Source: an uncultured Prevotella sp. | Lineage (GTDB): Bacteria > Bacteroidota > Bacteroidia > Bacteroidales > Bacteroidaceae | Direction: 5' to 3' | Length of the DNA: 14,414 nucleotides | NCBI GenBank assembly: GCA_938018155.1 | Contig: CALIIG010000065.1 | Span: 1 to 14,414 of the forward strand | Shown: positions 1-7,397 of the stretch, one piece after another | How the letters are laid out: each line of letters opens with the position of its first letter | Numbering within the stretch: position 1 is the stretch's first letter | Position numbers and translations under genes: made by a program | The notes under the pieces: generated by a model | Databases searched by the model: none | What the model was told of the DNA's origin: nothing | The model's input: the letters and a program-made list of their open reading frames with translations, nothing else

Positions 1-1
1 C

Positions 2-655
2 TTGTTGTGCTTTGCCGGATTTAATGTTCCCCTGCTTATTCTGGTTGCATTCTTCAATAAGGAAACCATAGGCTGCTACTCTATTGTATTACAACTCCTG
101 CTCTTACCGATGAGTTTGGTGGGTTCTGCCATCGGAAGGGTATACTATGAACAGCTGTGTTCTGCCGGTCTTAATGATGAAATAGAGCATACAAAACAAT
201 GTACACTGCAGGTAGGAAAGATAGTATCGCTTATCGCTTTCGTCCCAATGCTGTTCCTGGCATGTGGTGGTGACAAGGTAGTTACGTTGTTTCTGGGTTC
301 AAAATGGAGCACGGCGGGCGATATCTCGCTATGTCTGGCCTTCTGGTCTTTTCCTACAATCCTTACCCAGCCCCTCATACCCCTGTTCAGATACCTGAAT
401 AAACAGAGAACGCTTTTTCTGTATAATCTTACCTATTCTGTCGTAGCCATCACATCTATATTATCAGGATGCCTTGTTAGTAAAAATATTTACGTCATCC
501 TTTCTCTATATGCTTTCTTCAGTTCGGTTGTTAATTTAGCCATGTATCTGCATGTACTCCGTTTGGGGAAAGTCAGTATTTCCAACTTCAGAACATACAT
601 TCCCCTGTGGGTTTTGTCTTCTGTTATCCTCATTATCAGGCTTATTCTATTATGA
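2..655 (+). CDS. wzx: Partial Wzx-type polysaccharide flippase (C-terminal part)
   Basis: This is the C-terminal 217 residues of a membrane protein whose start lies before the window, so the first TTG codon is only the edge of the sequence. It is almost wholly hydrophobic, with about six membrane segments broken by short basic loops. A FLGSKW-STAGD stretch (about residues 97-106) resembles the loop seen in MATE-like oligosaccharide flippases of the polysaccharide biosynthesis family. Such proteins move undecaprenyl-diphosphate-linked repeat units across the inner membrane. The stop overlaps the start of the polymerase gene (ATGA at 652-655), the usual wzx-wzy pairing. The sequence looks AT-richer than the genes from about 4159 onward. 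The family call rests on topology, the loop and the neighbours, because the N-terminal half is missing. Confidence 0.8.
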   Translation: MLCFAGFNVPLLILVAFFNKETIGCYSIVLQLLLLPMSLVGSAIGRVYYEQLCSAGLNDEIEHTKQCTLQVGKIVSLIAFVPMLFLACGGDKVVTLFLGSKWSTAGDISLCLAFWSFPTILTQPLIPLFRYLNKQRTLFLYNLTYSVVAITSILSGCLVSKNIYVILSLYAFFSSVVNLAMYLHVLRLGKVSISNFRTYIPLWVLSSVILIIRLILL

Positions 656-1992
656 AAAAGGCTCTCAATTTCATATTTAATGCCGATAATGCGGTTTCGC
701 GTATAATATGCGCGCTGCTCTATATTTTTGTATACGACTACGCTTTTCACGAATTCGTTTACAAGTTTTTTTTCTATATGGGAATCGATTGTATCGACAT
801 GACTCCGCTCAAACTGTTGTCATGGGCAGTATTATCGGTTATTCCTATTCTCTTTTATAAAGGAATACAGAACCTTTCTTCGTTTTTTTGTATCTTTCTT
901 TACGTGTTAGTCTACATTCCTTTTATCCATGCGCTGTTTACCATGTGGAATATTTCTACCCTAACCATGTATGGATACGGAATACAGCTTTGTGCCATCT
1001 TCGTGCTTTTATTAAATATCGGGAATCAGAAAACGTTCTTTAAGGACATTATTATTGAGCCTCTTATCCCGTTTAAATGGATACAGGCTGTTACCATTAT
1101 CCTTACCATTGTTCTTTTTGCAGCCAATATTGGCTCTATGCACTTTGTCAATATCTTTACCCAATCAGACTTAATGTATCAGCTTCGCGCCGAAAATTCA
1201 GAAAGTACGGGAGGGGGATTAATGGCGTATATCAAAGGATGGTTGTTTGGTGGCTTCTATCCTTTCTTGCTCGTTAACTACTTATCCGAGCACAAATGGG
1301 TAAAAACGGCAGCTGTTATCGCGGCTTATTTTATCCTTTTCATGATTGACATGCAGAAACTTACATTCTTTATGCCCTTTGCTTTAATTGTGCTTTTCTT
1401 TGTCATCAAGAAAGAAAGGGACGCCATTTACAGCAAGCTGCATGCCATGTTAATGTATTTTCTGACTATTGCGAGCCTTATTATTGTGCTACTTAAAGAC
1501 GAGGTACTGCAGCTTGCACTGGGTTTTATTATTATCTTGCGCACGTCGGCCGTTGCCGGTTGGCTCAGCCAGTATTACCTTCGCTTCTTTTGTGTCAACG
1601 ACAATTCGTTTACATACTACTCACATATCAATATTGTTAATGCCATAACCAACAAGTATCCTTTCTCCCAGCCGTTGGGAATGGCAGTAGCTTACGGCAG
1701 CCAGAACGCAAATGCCAACTTTTTTCTAACCGATGGTATGGCGGCAGCAGGGTTCTTTGGTGTGCTTTTCATCGGACTTTTCTTCTATGTTCTAATGCAC
1801 TTTATCAATTCTATCTCGTACCGGTATAAGCTGTCCGACCTGCTCATTATATTTCTTCCTACTCTCTCATACGTGCTGAACACCTCTATTTTCACCACTC
1901 TTTTATCAAACGGCCTGCTCATTCTTGTCATCATTATAGCTGGTGCCGAGTGCCCAATTGACAATAGAAACACAATAAGAAATGAAGAATAA
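652..1992 (+). CDS. wzy: Wzy-type O-antigen/capsule repeat-unit polymerase
   Basis: A 446-residue polytopic inner-membrane protein with roughly 11-12 hydrophobic segments and a short charged tail. Residues 351-362 (QNANANFFLTDG), followed by a hydrophobic helix, match the conserved late periplasmic loop of Wzy-like polymerases, where an Asn-rich segment ends in DG near a Gly/Ala-rich helix. Arg185, Arg297 and Arg302 lie in or near outer loops, and arginines in such loops are functionally important in studied Wzy proteins. The family joins repeat units on the lipid carrier in the periplasm. I chose the ATG at 652, which overlaps the flippase stop as ATGA. The earlier in-frame GTG at 607 would lie 45 bp inside wzx and add an unlikely polar leader. 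The end overlaps the next gene by 11 bp. Like all Wzy proteins it is poorly conserved, so the specific linkage cannot be read. Confidence 0.83.
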   Translation: MKKALNFIFNADNAVSRIICALLYIFVYDYAFHEFVYKFFFYMGIDCIDMTPLKLLSWAVLSVIPILFYKGIQNLSSFFCIFLYVLVYIPFIHALFTMWNISTLTMYGYGIQLCAIFVLLLNIGNQKTFFKDIIIEPLIPFKWIQAVTIILTIVLFAANIGSMHFVNIFTQSDLMYQLRAENSESTGGGLMAYIKGWLFGGFYPFLLVNYLSEHKWVKTAAVIAAYFILFMIDMQKLTFFMPFALIVLFFVIKKERDAIYSKLHAMLMYFLTIASLIIVLLKDEVLQLALGFIIILRTSAVAGWLSQYYLRFFCVNDNSFTYYSHINIVNAITNKYPFSQPLGMAVAYGSQNANANFFLTDGMAAAGFFGVLFIGLFFYVLMHFINSISYRYKLSDLLIIFLPTLSYVLNTSIFTTLLSNGLLILVIIIAGAECPIDNRNTIRNEE

Positions 1993-3091
1993 TCTCTGTT
2001 TTATCACCAATATTGCCCCTCATTACCGCGAACCCATCTTCTCTTTAATAGATAAGGAGATTGGCTGCGACTTCTATATTGGTGACCATGTCCACACAAA
2101 ACTGAAAGTTTTCAACTATCATGTTCTCACGGGATACCGCAAAACGCTGCGAAACCGTTTCATAGGCCCGTTCTATTGGCAGAGCGGGAGCATCAGGTTA
2201 GTGTTCAAGCCCTATCAATATTATATTCTCGACGGCGAACCTTTCTGCCTGTCATCATGGGTTATTCTTATTTTTTGCCGCCTGCTTGGCAAAAGAACCA
2301 TTGCATGGACACACGGTTGGTACGGACGCGAAGGCCTGATAAAGGGTATTATCAAAAAAATATTCTACAAACAATTCAGCACGCTTATGCTCTACAACAG
2401 GTATGCCATGCGTTTGATGGAGGGCATGGGCTTTGACCCAAACCGAATGTTTTGCATTGCCAATTCAATGGATTCGGACCGCGAAAAGGCTCTGCGCGCA
2501 ACCCTTAAACCCAGCGATATATACGCTTCTCACTTTAAAAACAACCTCCCTACCGTCATTTACTGTGGAAGAATACAGAAGTGGAAGAAGCTCGAAATGC
2601 TCATAGACAGCATGAAAATACTCAAAAACGAAGGCCGTCCGGTCAATGCTGTGTTCATCGGTAAGGACGTAGAGGGCGTAAATTTAGAAAGCTACGTCAA
2701 ACAACAAGGCTTGCAGGCTAACGTCTGGATGTACGGACCGTGTTACGACGACCGCATTATTGGTCAGCTGTTCTTCGATGCTGCCGTATGCGTATCGCCG
2801 GGAAATGTAGGCCTTACTGCCATCCACGCGCTGTCTTTCGGCTGTCCTGTCATTACCCACAACGACTTTTCTTATCAGAATCCCGAGTTTGAAGCCATCA
2901 CTCCGGGCGTTACGGGCGACTTCTTTGAGAAAGACAATCTCCAAAGCATGACTGATTTTATCAGTAAATGGACAACACAGCAATCAGAACAACGAGATAA
3001 AACCCGAAATGCAGCATTCAAAGAAATCGATAATAAGTGGAATATCCATTACCAAATAGCTGTCATAAACAAAATCATACAACAGAAATGA
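1982..3091 (+). CDS. GT4-family glycosyltransferase
   Basis: A 369-residue cytosolic or membrane-associated protein with the two Rossmann-like halves of a GT-B enzyme. The N-terminal half begins with a beta strand and an acceptor-side loop (FITNIAPHYREPIF, residues 7-20) typical of GT4 enzymes that act on lipid-linked sugars. The C-terminal half has the donor-site strand and basic motif YCGRIQKWKKLEMLI (194-208), then VSPGNVGLTAIHALSFGCPVIT (271-292) and a final FEAI-PGVTGDFF segment (303-315), where the usual nucleotide-sugar contacts lie. The first Glu of the family's EX7E motif appears replaced by the NVGLTAIH stretch, so activity should be checked. It would add one sugar to the repeat unit. 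It overlaps wzy by 11 bp and the following lipoprotein gene by 4 bp (ATGA at 3088), which suggests coupled translation. Donor and acceptor cannot be predicted. Confidence 0.85.
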   Translation: MKNNLCFITNIAPHYREPIFSLIDKEIGCDFYIGDHVHTKLKVFNYHVLTGYRKTLRNRFIGPFYWQSGSIRLVFKPYQYYILDGEPFCLSSWVILIFCRLLGKRTIAWTHGWYGREGLIKGIIKKIFYKQFSTLMLYNRYAMRLMEGMGFDPNRMFCIANSMDSDREKALRATLKPSDIYASHFKNNLPTVIYCGRIQKWKKLEMLIDSMKILKNEGRPVNAVFIGKDVEGVNLESYVKQQGLQANVWMYGPCYDDRIIGQLFFDAAVCVSPGNVGLTAIHALSFGCPVITHNDFSYQNPEFEAITPGVTGDFFEKDNLQSMTDFISKWTTQQSEQRDKTRNAAFKEIDNKWNIHYQIAVINKIIQQK

Positions 3092-4140
3092 GACTATACA
3101 AATATCTATACATCGTGCTATGCCTGATTTGCTTACTATTCACGAGTTGCAGCAATGATATATCTTCTGACCTGTCAGAACCGACAAAGAAATACAAATG
3201 CTATTACAAATCCTTAGGAGAGAAGCTCCCTAATGGTGAAGATGCGACAACAATATATATCAGCAATCTGCCGAACAGCCGGGATAAAGAGTATATTGTC
3301 ATGTCGTTTGGCAATAAGCTTAGAACGCCCAACATAAATTTTGATTTAAAGGATGTATTTGTGTACCCACAAGAAAACAGTGCCATAATTTATAATGACG
3401 CCGATTCCAAACGAGTATTCGGCCACCAGACAGACAACATACAGCCCATACGTTTCAGAGTGGTTAACAATGCTAATGGAGACTTTGCACATTCAGGACA
3501 AACATATTTTACAGGAGGCTTCCATGGCTATGCGAACAACACTGACGGCAATGCTACTCCAACTTTGTATGAAGAGAAAAAGGAAGTATATGTTGACGGA
3601 CATCAAATCCATTTAAACGATACTGCTACCGGCTCTGTCGTAACCATTAAAAATATAAGTCTGCTACAGGCAAGTAATACGGAAAGGCTCGATGGCAAAG
3701 GACGCTATGCCCTTAAACAGGAAATTACCGTTAACTTTAGAAATGATACAGCTTTTGTGCAAATCGACTACACACCCTTAGAAGACATTATTGTGTATCA
3801 AGTAAACGGACTTGCCTTTTTCAATGACCTCAAACATATACAATTTATTGGTTCGCAAACCAAACAGGGAATATATCCAAACAACAAAGTGAACCGGTCT
3901 GACAGAAATACTTCTGCTATCCGACAGTTCGACAATTTATATCGCTTCGATGTTTTTATTGACGGCAATTTCGGAATAGGTAATTTAAAATTTAACAAGG
4001 CAGATTACAATGCTGAAATAACGGAGGTGCAGAAATCATATTTCCATTTAATCGATAATTTAGAACATCTACCTCTTACTTTTCTTCGGGGAGAGAAGTT
4101 CTCCTTACGAGGAGGCTACGTGTTCAGAAAGAACAAATAA
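3088..4140 (+). CDS. Lipoprotein of unknown function in the polysaccharide operon
   Basis: A 350-residue protein I do not recognise. It begins with a basic N-terminus, a hydrophobic run and a lipobox LFTSC with the modified cysteine at residue 21, so it should be lipidated and sit in the inner or outer membrane facing out of the cytoplasm. The mature part is rich in beta-prone segments. It contains a distinctive TYFTGGFHGY stretch (139-148) and another histidine at 135, and is rich in Asn and Asp. There is no transmembrane segment after the leader. The ATG at 3088 overlaps the stop of the upstream glycosyltransferase; an in-frame start at 3037 would hide the leader behind 17 residues, so I rejected it. 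Its place between two glycosyltransferases suggests a role in binding, trimming or exporting the polymer, but that is only context. A beta-rich polysaccharide-active enzyme is possible. The AT-rich base use resembles the genes before it. Confidence 0.8.
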   Translation: MRLYKYLYIVLCLICLLFTSCSNDISSDLSEPTKKYKCYYKSLGEKLPNGEDATTIYISNLPNSRDKEYIVMSFGNKLRTPNINFDLKDVFVYPQENSAIIYNDADSKRVFGHQTDNIQPIRFRVVNNANGDFAHSGQTYFTGGFHGYANNTDGNATPTLYEEKKEVYVDGHQIHLNDTATGSVVTIKNISLLQASNTERLDGKGRYALKQEITVNFRNDTAFVQIDYTPLEDIIVYQVNGLAFFNDLKHIQFIGSQTKQGIYPNNKVNRSDRNTSAIRQFDNLYRFDVFIDGNFGIGNLKFNKADYNAEITEVQKSYFHLIDNLEHLPLTFLRGEKFSLRGGYVFRKNK

Positions 4141-4158
4141 TAGAAAAGAAACAAGATT

Positions 4159-4956
4159 ATGCCAACTAACACCGATACTACTTATTTTAAGCTCCGCTCT
4201 TTTGCACGTAACATCATACTTAATATACTCGGGAGCTTCAGCAAACCACAGCCCGGTGTTCACATCCTTAACGGGCACCGCATACTGAATGAGGCCGAAC
4301 CCGAAACGTTCCGGGCCTTGCTTCAGGAGCTGTCACAGTATGTAAGGTTTATCCATTTCGAGGATGCCGTGCAGAAAATAGCGCAGCACGAGCAGCCCGC
4401 AGAGCCGTTGGTGGCTTTCACTTTCGACGACGGCTTCACCGAATGCTACGATTATTTCTGTCCTGTTCTTGAAGAATTTGGCGTAAATGCCTGCCTTTTC
4501 ATCAACCCAAACTATGTGGAAGGCGACGACAAATACATTAAAAACTTCAACGATCACATTGTTTTAACCCACCATAAACGTCCCATGCGCTGGAGCCAGC
4601 TGAAAGAACTAGCCAACCGTGGCCACATTATCGGTGCCCATACCATGGACCATTACATGATTAATACATCAGACGAGGCTGTTCTCCGCTACCAAATTTG
4701 TACGTGTAAACGTATTATTGAAGAGCAGACGGGCCAGCCATGCCGCTACTTTGCCTTTCCCTACGGCAAACTGTCGGAGGCTAACGAAAAGTCGATTGAA
4801 ATAGCATGCAGCTGCTACCCTTACGTATTTTCGCAATCCGACTATAAGCATTACTTTTCCTTCGGCGGCAAAGTAATCAACCGTCGCCATTTCGAGCCAT
4901 TCTGGCCCAAGCGTCATCTCTTCTACTTCCTGAGCTGCAAGAAAAACTTTGAATAA
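4159..4956 (+). CDS. CE4 polysaccharide deacetylase family protein
   Basis: A 265-residue NodB-fold enzyme. The family's metal-dependent motifs are all present: TFDDGF (88-93) with the base and metal-binding Asp90/Asp91, HTMDH (161-165) giving the two metal histidines, and RYFAFPYG (196-203) as motif 3. It would remove N-acetyl, or less often O-acetyl, groups from a sugar of the polysaccharide. No signal peptide or clear membrane span is visible. A short hydrophobic stretch at about residues 15-26 could touch the membrane, so the likely site is the cytoplasm or inner face of the membrane, acting on a precursor. The gene starts 18 bp after the lipoprotein gene and ends 3 bp before the next glycosyltransferase. 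Its base composition looks less AT-rich than that of the genes upstream. A periplasmic location cannot be excluded. Confidence 0.88.
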   Translation: MPTNTDTTYFKLRSFARNIILNILGSFSKPQPGVHILNGHRILNEAEPETFRALLQELSQYVRFIHFEDAVQKIAQHEQPAEPLVAFTFDDGFTECYDYFCPVLEEFGVNACLFINPNYVEGDDKYIKNFNDHIVLTHHKRPMRWSQLKELANRGHIIGAHTMDHYMINTSDEAVLRYQICTCKRIIEEQTGQPCRYFAFPYGKLSEANEKSIEIACSCYPYVFSQSDYKHYFSFGGKVINRRHFEPFWPKRHLFYFLSCKKNFE

Positions 4957-4959
4957 GGT

Positions 4960-6189
4960 ATGACCGACAGAAAAAAGAGGCTTCTGCAAATCAATATTAC
5001 AGCCAACTGGGGTTCACACGGCAAAATTGCCGAAAGCATTGGGCAGATAGCCATCAGCAACGGATGGGAAAGCTACATGGCTTACGGCAGATGGATGAAC
5101 CCGAGCCGCTCAAACCTATACCACATTGGCAGCAACTGGGACGAGCGTATGCACGGACTGGCAAGCCGACTGCTGGACAATCACGGGCTGATGTCGAAAC
5201 AAGCTACCCGCCGTCTCCTGCAATACATCGACACGGTACGCCCTGACGTTGTTCACTTACACAACATACACGGGTATTATCTCAACTATCCCATGTTGTT
5301 CGAATACCTTAAACAAACGGCCGTTCCTACGGTATGGACGCTTCACGACTGCTGGGCGTTCACCGGTCACTGTGCGCATTACATGTACATTCACTGCGAA
5401 AAGTGGAAAACCCATTGCGAAAACTGTCCCAATTTACGCACTTATCCCCGGAGCTGGCTTGCTGACAGGTCGTATCAGAACTTTAAAGATAAGAAGCGTG
5501 CATTTCTGTCTGTCAACAATCTTACGCTGGTTACCGTAAGCCATTGGCTCGAAAAGCAGGTCGGGCAATCGTTTCTTCGTAACGTCAACAGGCTTACCAT
5601 CCATAACGGTATCGACACATCGGTATTCTGTCCGCAGGCCGATTCAACGGTCATCAGGCAGAAATATGGCATTCCCCGCGCACAGAACATTGTACTTGGC
5701 GTGGCCTCAAACTGGTATCATAAAGGCTTACCCGACTTCCTCAAGCTCCGAACCCTGCTCGACGAAAGCTACACAATAGTGCTCGTTGGCCTTAACAAGA
5801 GCGGGCTTAAAGCCCTGCCCGCAGGCATAACAGGCATTCCCCGCACGCAGAACGTGACCGAACTGGTTGCGCTTTATTCGGCAGCGATGGTATATTTTAA
5901 TCCTACATGGGAAGACAATTACCCTACAACCAACCTCGAAGCCATTGCATGCGGCACACCTTTAATTACTTATGACACCGGCGGAAGCCCCGAAGCTGTT
6001 AACGATAACACCGGTTTTGTTATCCCACAGGGCAACGTTGAGCAGGCGGCCGCACTCATCAAACAAATAAAACAAAGGGGAAAGGCACAGTTTACAGCCT
6101 CATGCCGTGCAAGAGCCGAACAATATTTCAGGGGCGAAGATTGCTTTAACGCGTATTTTAAACTGTACGAAAGGTTGGCAAACCCATAA
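4960..6189 (+). CDS. GT4-family glycosyltransferase with cysteine cluster (WcaC-like)
   Basis: A 409-residue GT-B enzyme. The N-terminal domain begins LLQINITANWGSHGKIAESI (8-27), a glycine loop and helix typical of GT4. It contains DVVHLHNIHGYY (96-107) and a cysteine-rich segment LHDCWAFTGHCAHY (128-141) followed by C146, C153 and C156, a pattern shared with WcaC-like colanic-acid transferases. The donor domain has VTVSHW (191-196), IHNGIDTSVF (214-223), and the EX7E-type region EDNYPTTNLEAIACGTPLITYDTGG (318-342), with Glu318 and Glu327 in place. It would add a sugar to the lipid-linked repeat unit on the cytoplasmic side. The start lies 3 bp after the deacetylase stop with no clear Shine-Dalgarno, so it is probably read as part of the same operon. 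Its end lies 22 bp from the convergent GT2 gene. Donor specificity is not readable. Confidence 0.92.
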   Translation: MTDRKKRLLQINITANWGSHGKIAESIGQIAISNGWESYMAYGRWMNPSRSNLYHIGSNWDERMHGLASRLLDNHGLMSKQATRRLLQYIDTVRPDVVHLHNIHGYYLNYPMLFEYLKQTAVPTVWTLHDCWAFTGHCAHYMYIHCEKWKTHCENCPNLRTYPRSWLADRSYQNFKDKKRAFLSVNNLTLVTVSHWLEKQVGQSFLRNVNRLTIHNGIDTSVFCPQADSTVIRQKYGIPRAQNIVLGVASNWYHKGLPDFLKLRTLLDESYTIVLVGLNKSGLKALPAGITGIPRTQNVTELVALYSAAMVYFNPTWEDNYPTTNLEAIACGTPLITYDTGGSPEAVNDNTGFVIPQGNVEQAAALIKQIKQRGKAQFTASCRARAEQYFRGEDCFNAYFKLYERLANP

Positions 6190-6211
6190 TAAACGCAACT
6201 GCACAAAGCCC

Positions 6212-6979
6212 TTACGAGCGGCTGCCCCTGCGCAGCAGGCCTATAAACTTATAGGCAAACTTTGTACATATCATCAGCGTGTTGGTATAAACGCCATTGT
6301 CGCGGCACGCCCTCACATCTTCGGCTATCAATGTAAGGCGGCTTTGCACGTTTCGGGTGCTGGCACCTCCCGTCCGCATGGTAACAAAATCCTGCGGCAG
6401 ATACGTTGCCCTTATCTTATACACATAAAACAGGCGCACCATCATCTCATAGTCGGCCCCGATACGATAGTCAAGCCTGTACTCGCCCGCCCTGTCATAC
6501 ACACTTTTACGCAGGTAGAACGACGGATGGGCAGGCATAAAGCCGAAGCGAAGCCACAAGGGGCGGAAACCTTTCGACGAATAGTAACGCACGCACTTCT
6601 GCGGCTGCCCGTAGCGAACAAAATGAACATCGCCATATACCGCATCAACATCGTCACGAAAAGCCTGTACCATATTGGCAATTACATCGCCCGAGGTAAA
6701 ATAATCGTCCGAATTAAGAATACCTGCCACCTCTCCCGAAGCCATCCTTATGCCCTTGTTCATGGCATCGTAAATGCCTTTGTCGGGTTCGGAAATCCAC
6801 TTCAGCCGGCCGCCGAAAGCCGCTTCGTACTGTTTTACAAGCGTCATCGTTTCGTCTTTCGAGCCTCCGTCAACCACGATATATTCAATATCGGGATAAG
6901 TTTGCCGAAGCACCGACCTCATGGTATCTTCTACGGTTGCCGCGCTGTTGTAGGTTACGGTTATAACTGAAACTTTCAT
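6212..6979 (-). CDS. GT2-family glycosyltransferase (WcaA/WcaE-like)
   Basis: A 255-residue GT-A enzyme starting MKVSVITVTYNSAATVEDTM (1-20), the classic first strand of family GT2. IEYIVVDGGSKDET (31-44) supplies the uridine-binding Asp, YDAMNKGI (70-77) is the usual middle motif, and NSDDYF (89-94) holds the metal-binding DxD-type acidic pair. GADYEMMVRLF (174-184) carries the likely catalytic acid region. There is no membrane anchor, so it should work at the inner face of the membrane. I chose the ATG at 6979 because the domain begins there and AAAGAG lies upstream; the frame stays open back to 7174 but codes an uncharacteristic basic leader. It is the only polysaccharide gene of this block on the - strand, facing the operon tail-to-tail with no terminator between. 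No clear promoter was seen upstream. Confidence 0.93.
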   Translation of the reverse strand: MKVSVITVTYNSAATVEDTMRSVLRQTYPDIEYIVVDGGSKDETMTLVKQYEAAFGGRLKWISEPDKGIYDAMNKGIRMASGEVAGILNSDDYFTSGDVIANMVQAFRDDVDAVYGDVHFVRYGQPQKCVRYYSSKGFRPLWLRFGFMPAHPSFYLRKSVYDRAGEYRLDYRIGADYEMMVRLFYVYKIRATYLPQDFVTMRTGGASTRNVQSRLTLIAEDVRACRDNGVYTNTLMICTKFAYKFIGLLRRGSRS

Positions 6980-7199
6980 CTGATGCCGCTCTTTATAATG
7001 AATAACTCGCACCCCTGTTCTTTTATTGCCTTTCGCATAAATTTTAAGGATATGACGACCCCCCGGCACATCCTGCTTCGCACAAAATGCCATACCCTGT
7101 TGTTTCAGGCTACGATACCCCGCCCTCTCTTTTCCTAACTGACAGAATTTTATCGGAATACGGTTCCATATCATGTGCTATACGGTTCCCCATTCTGCG

Positions 7200-7397
7200 G
7201 AATGTACATCTGGCAAATGAGGAATGTACATCTGGCAAATACGGAATGTACATCTGGCAAATACGGAATGTATATCTGGCAAATGCGGAATGTACATCTG
7301 GCAGTTGTGGAATGCACATCTGGCAAATTAGAAATGCATATCTATAAGTTAAGGAATATACATCTGGAAAACACGGAATACTTATCCCACAAAATCA
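7200..7397. repeat. Tandem array of about nine 22-bp repeats, decaying to one side
   Basis: Units of 22 bp start at 7200, 7222, 7244, 7266, 7288, 7310, 7332, 7354 and 7376 with no gap. The consensus core is GAATGTACATCTGGCAAAT plus a variable three-base end. The first four units are nearly identical (units 2 and 3 exactly), the fifth and sixth carry a few changes, and units seven to nine drift strongly. Most units contain the 8-bp palindrome ATGTACAT or a one-base variant. The period is not a multiple of three, so the open frames read through it are not genes. The array lies upstream of the - strand GT2 gene and of the + strand phosphoglycosyl transferases. It may be a protein-binding array or a simple minisatellite. 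Confidence 0.93.

Noticed and set aside
607..651. Earlier GTG start for wzy
   Set aside because: It would overlap wzx by 49 bp; the ATG at 652 overlaps by the usual ATGA and gives a sensible N-terminus.
6239..6256. Near-perfect palindrome GCCTATAA/TTATAGGC as a regulatory site or terminator
   Set aside because: It lies inside the GT2 coding region, near its 3' end, has a two-base loop and no T-run, and is explained by the codons for an AYKFIG-like stretch.
6107..6970. 287-codon open frame on the + strand
   Set aside because: It is antisense to the well-supported GT2 gene and overlaps the end of the GT4; its product has no domain and is basic and His/Arg-rich.
7200..7397. CRISPR array
   Set aside because: The units are directly adjacent with a 22-bp period and no unique spacers, and no cas genes lie nearby.
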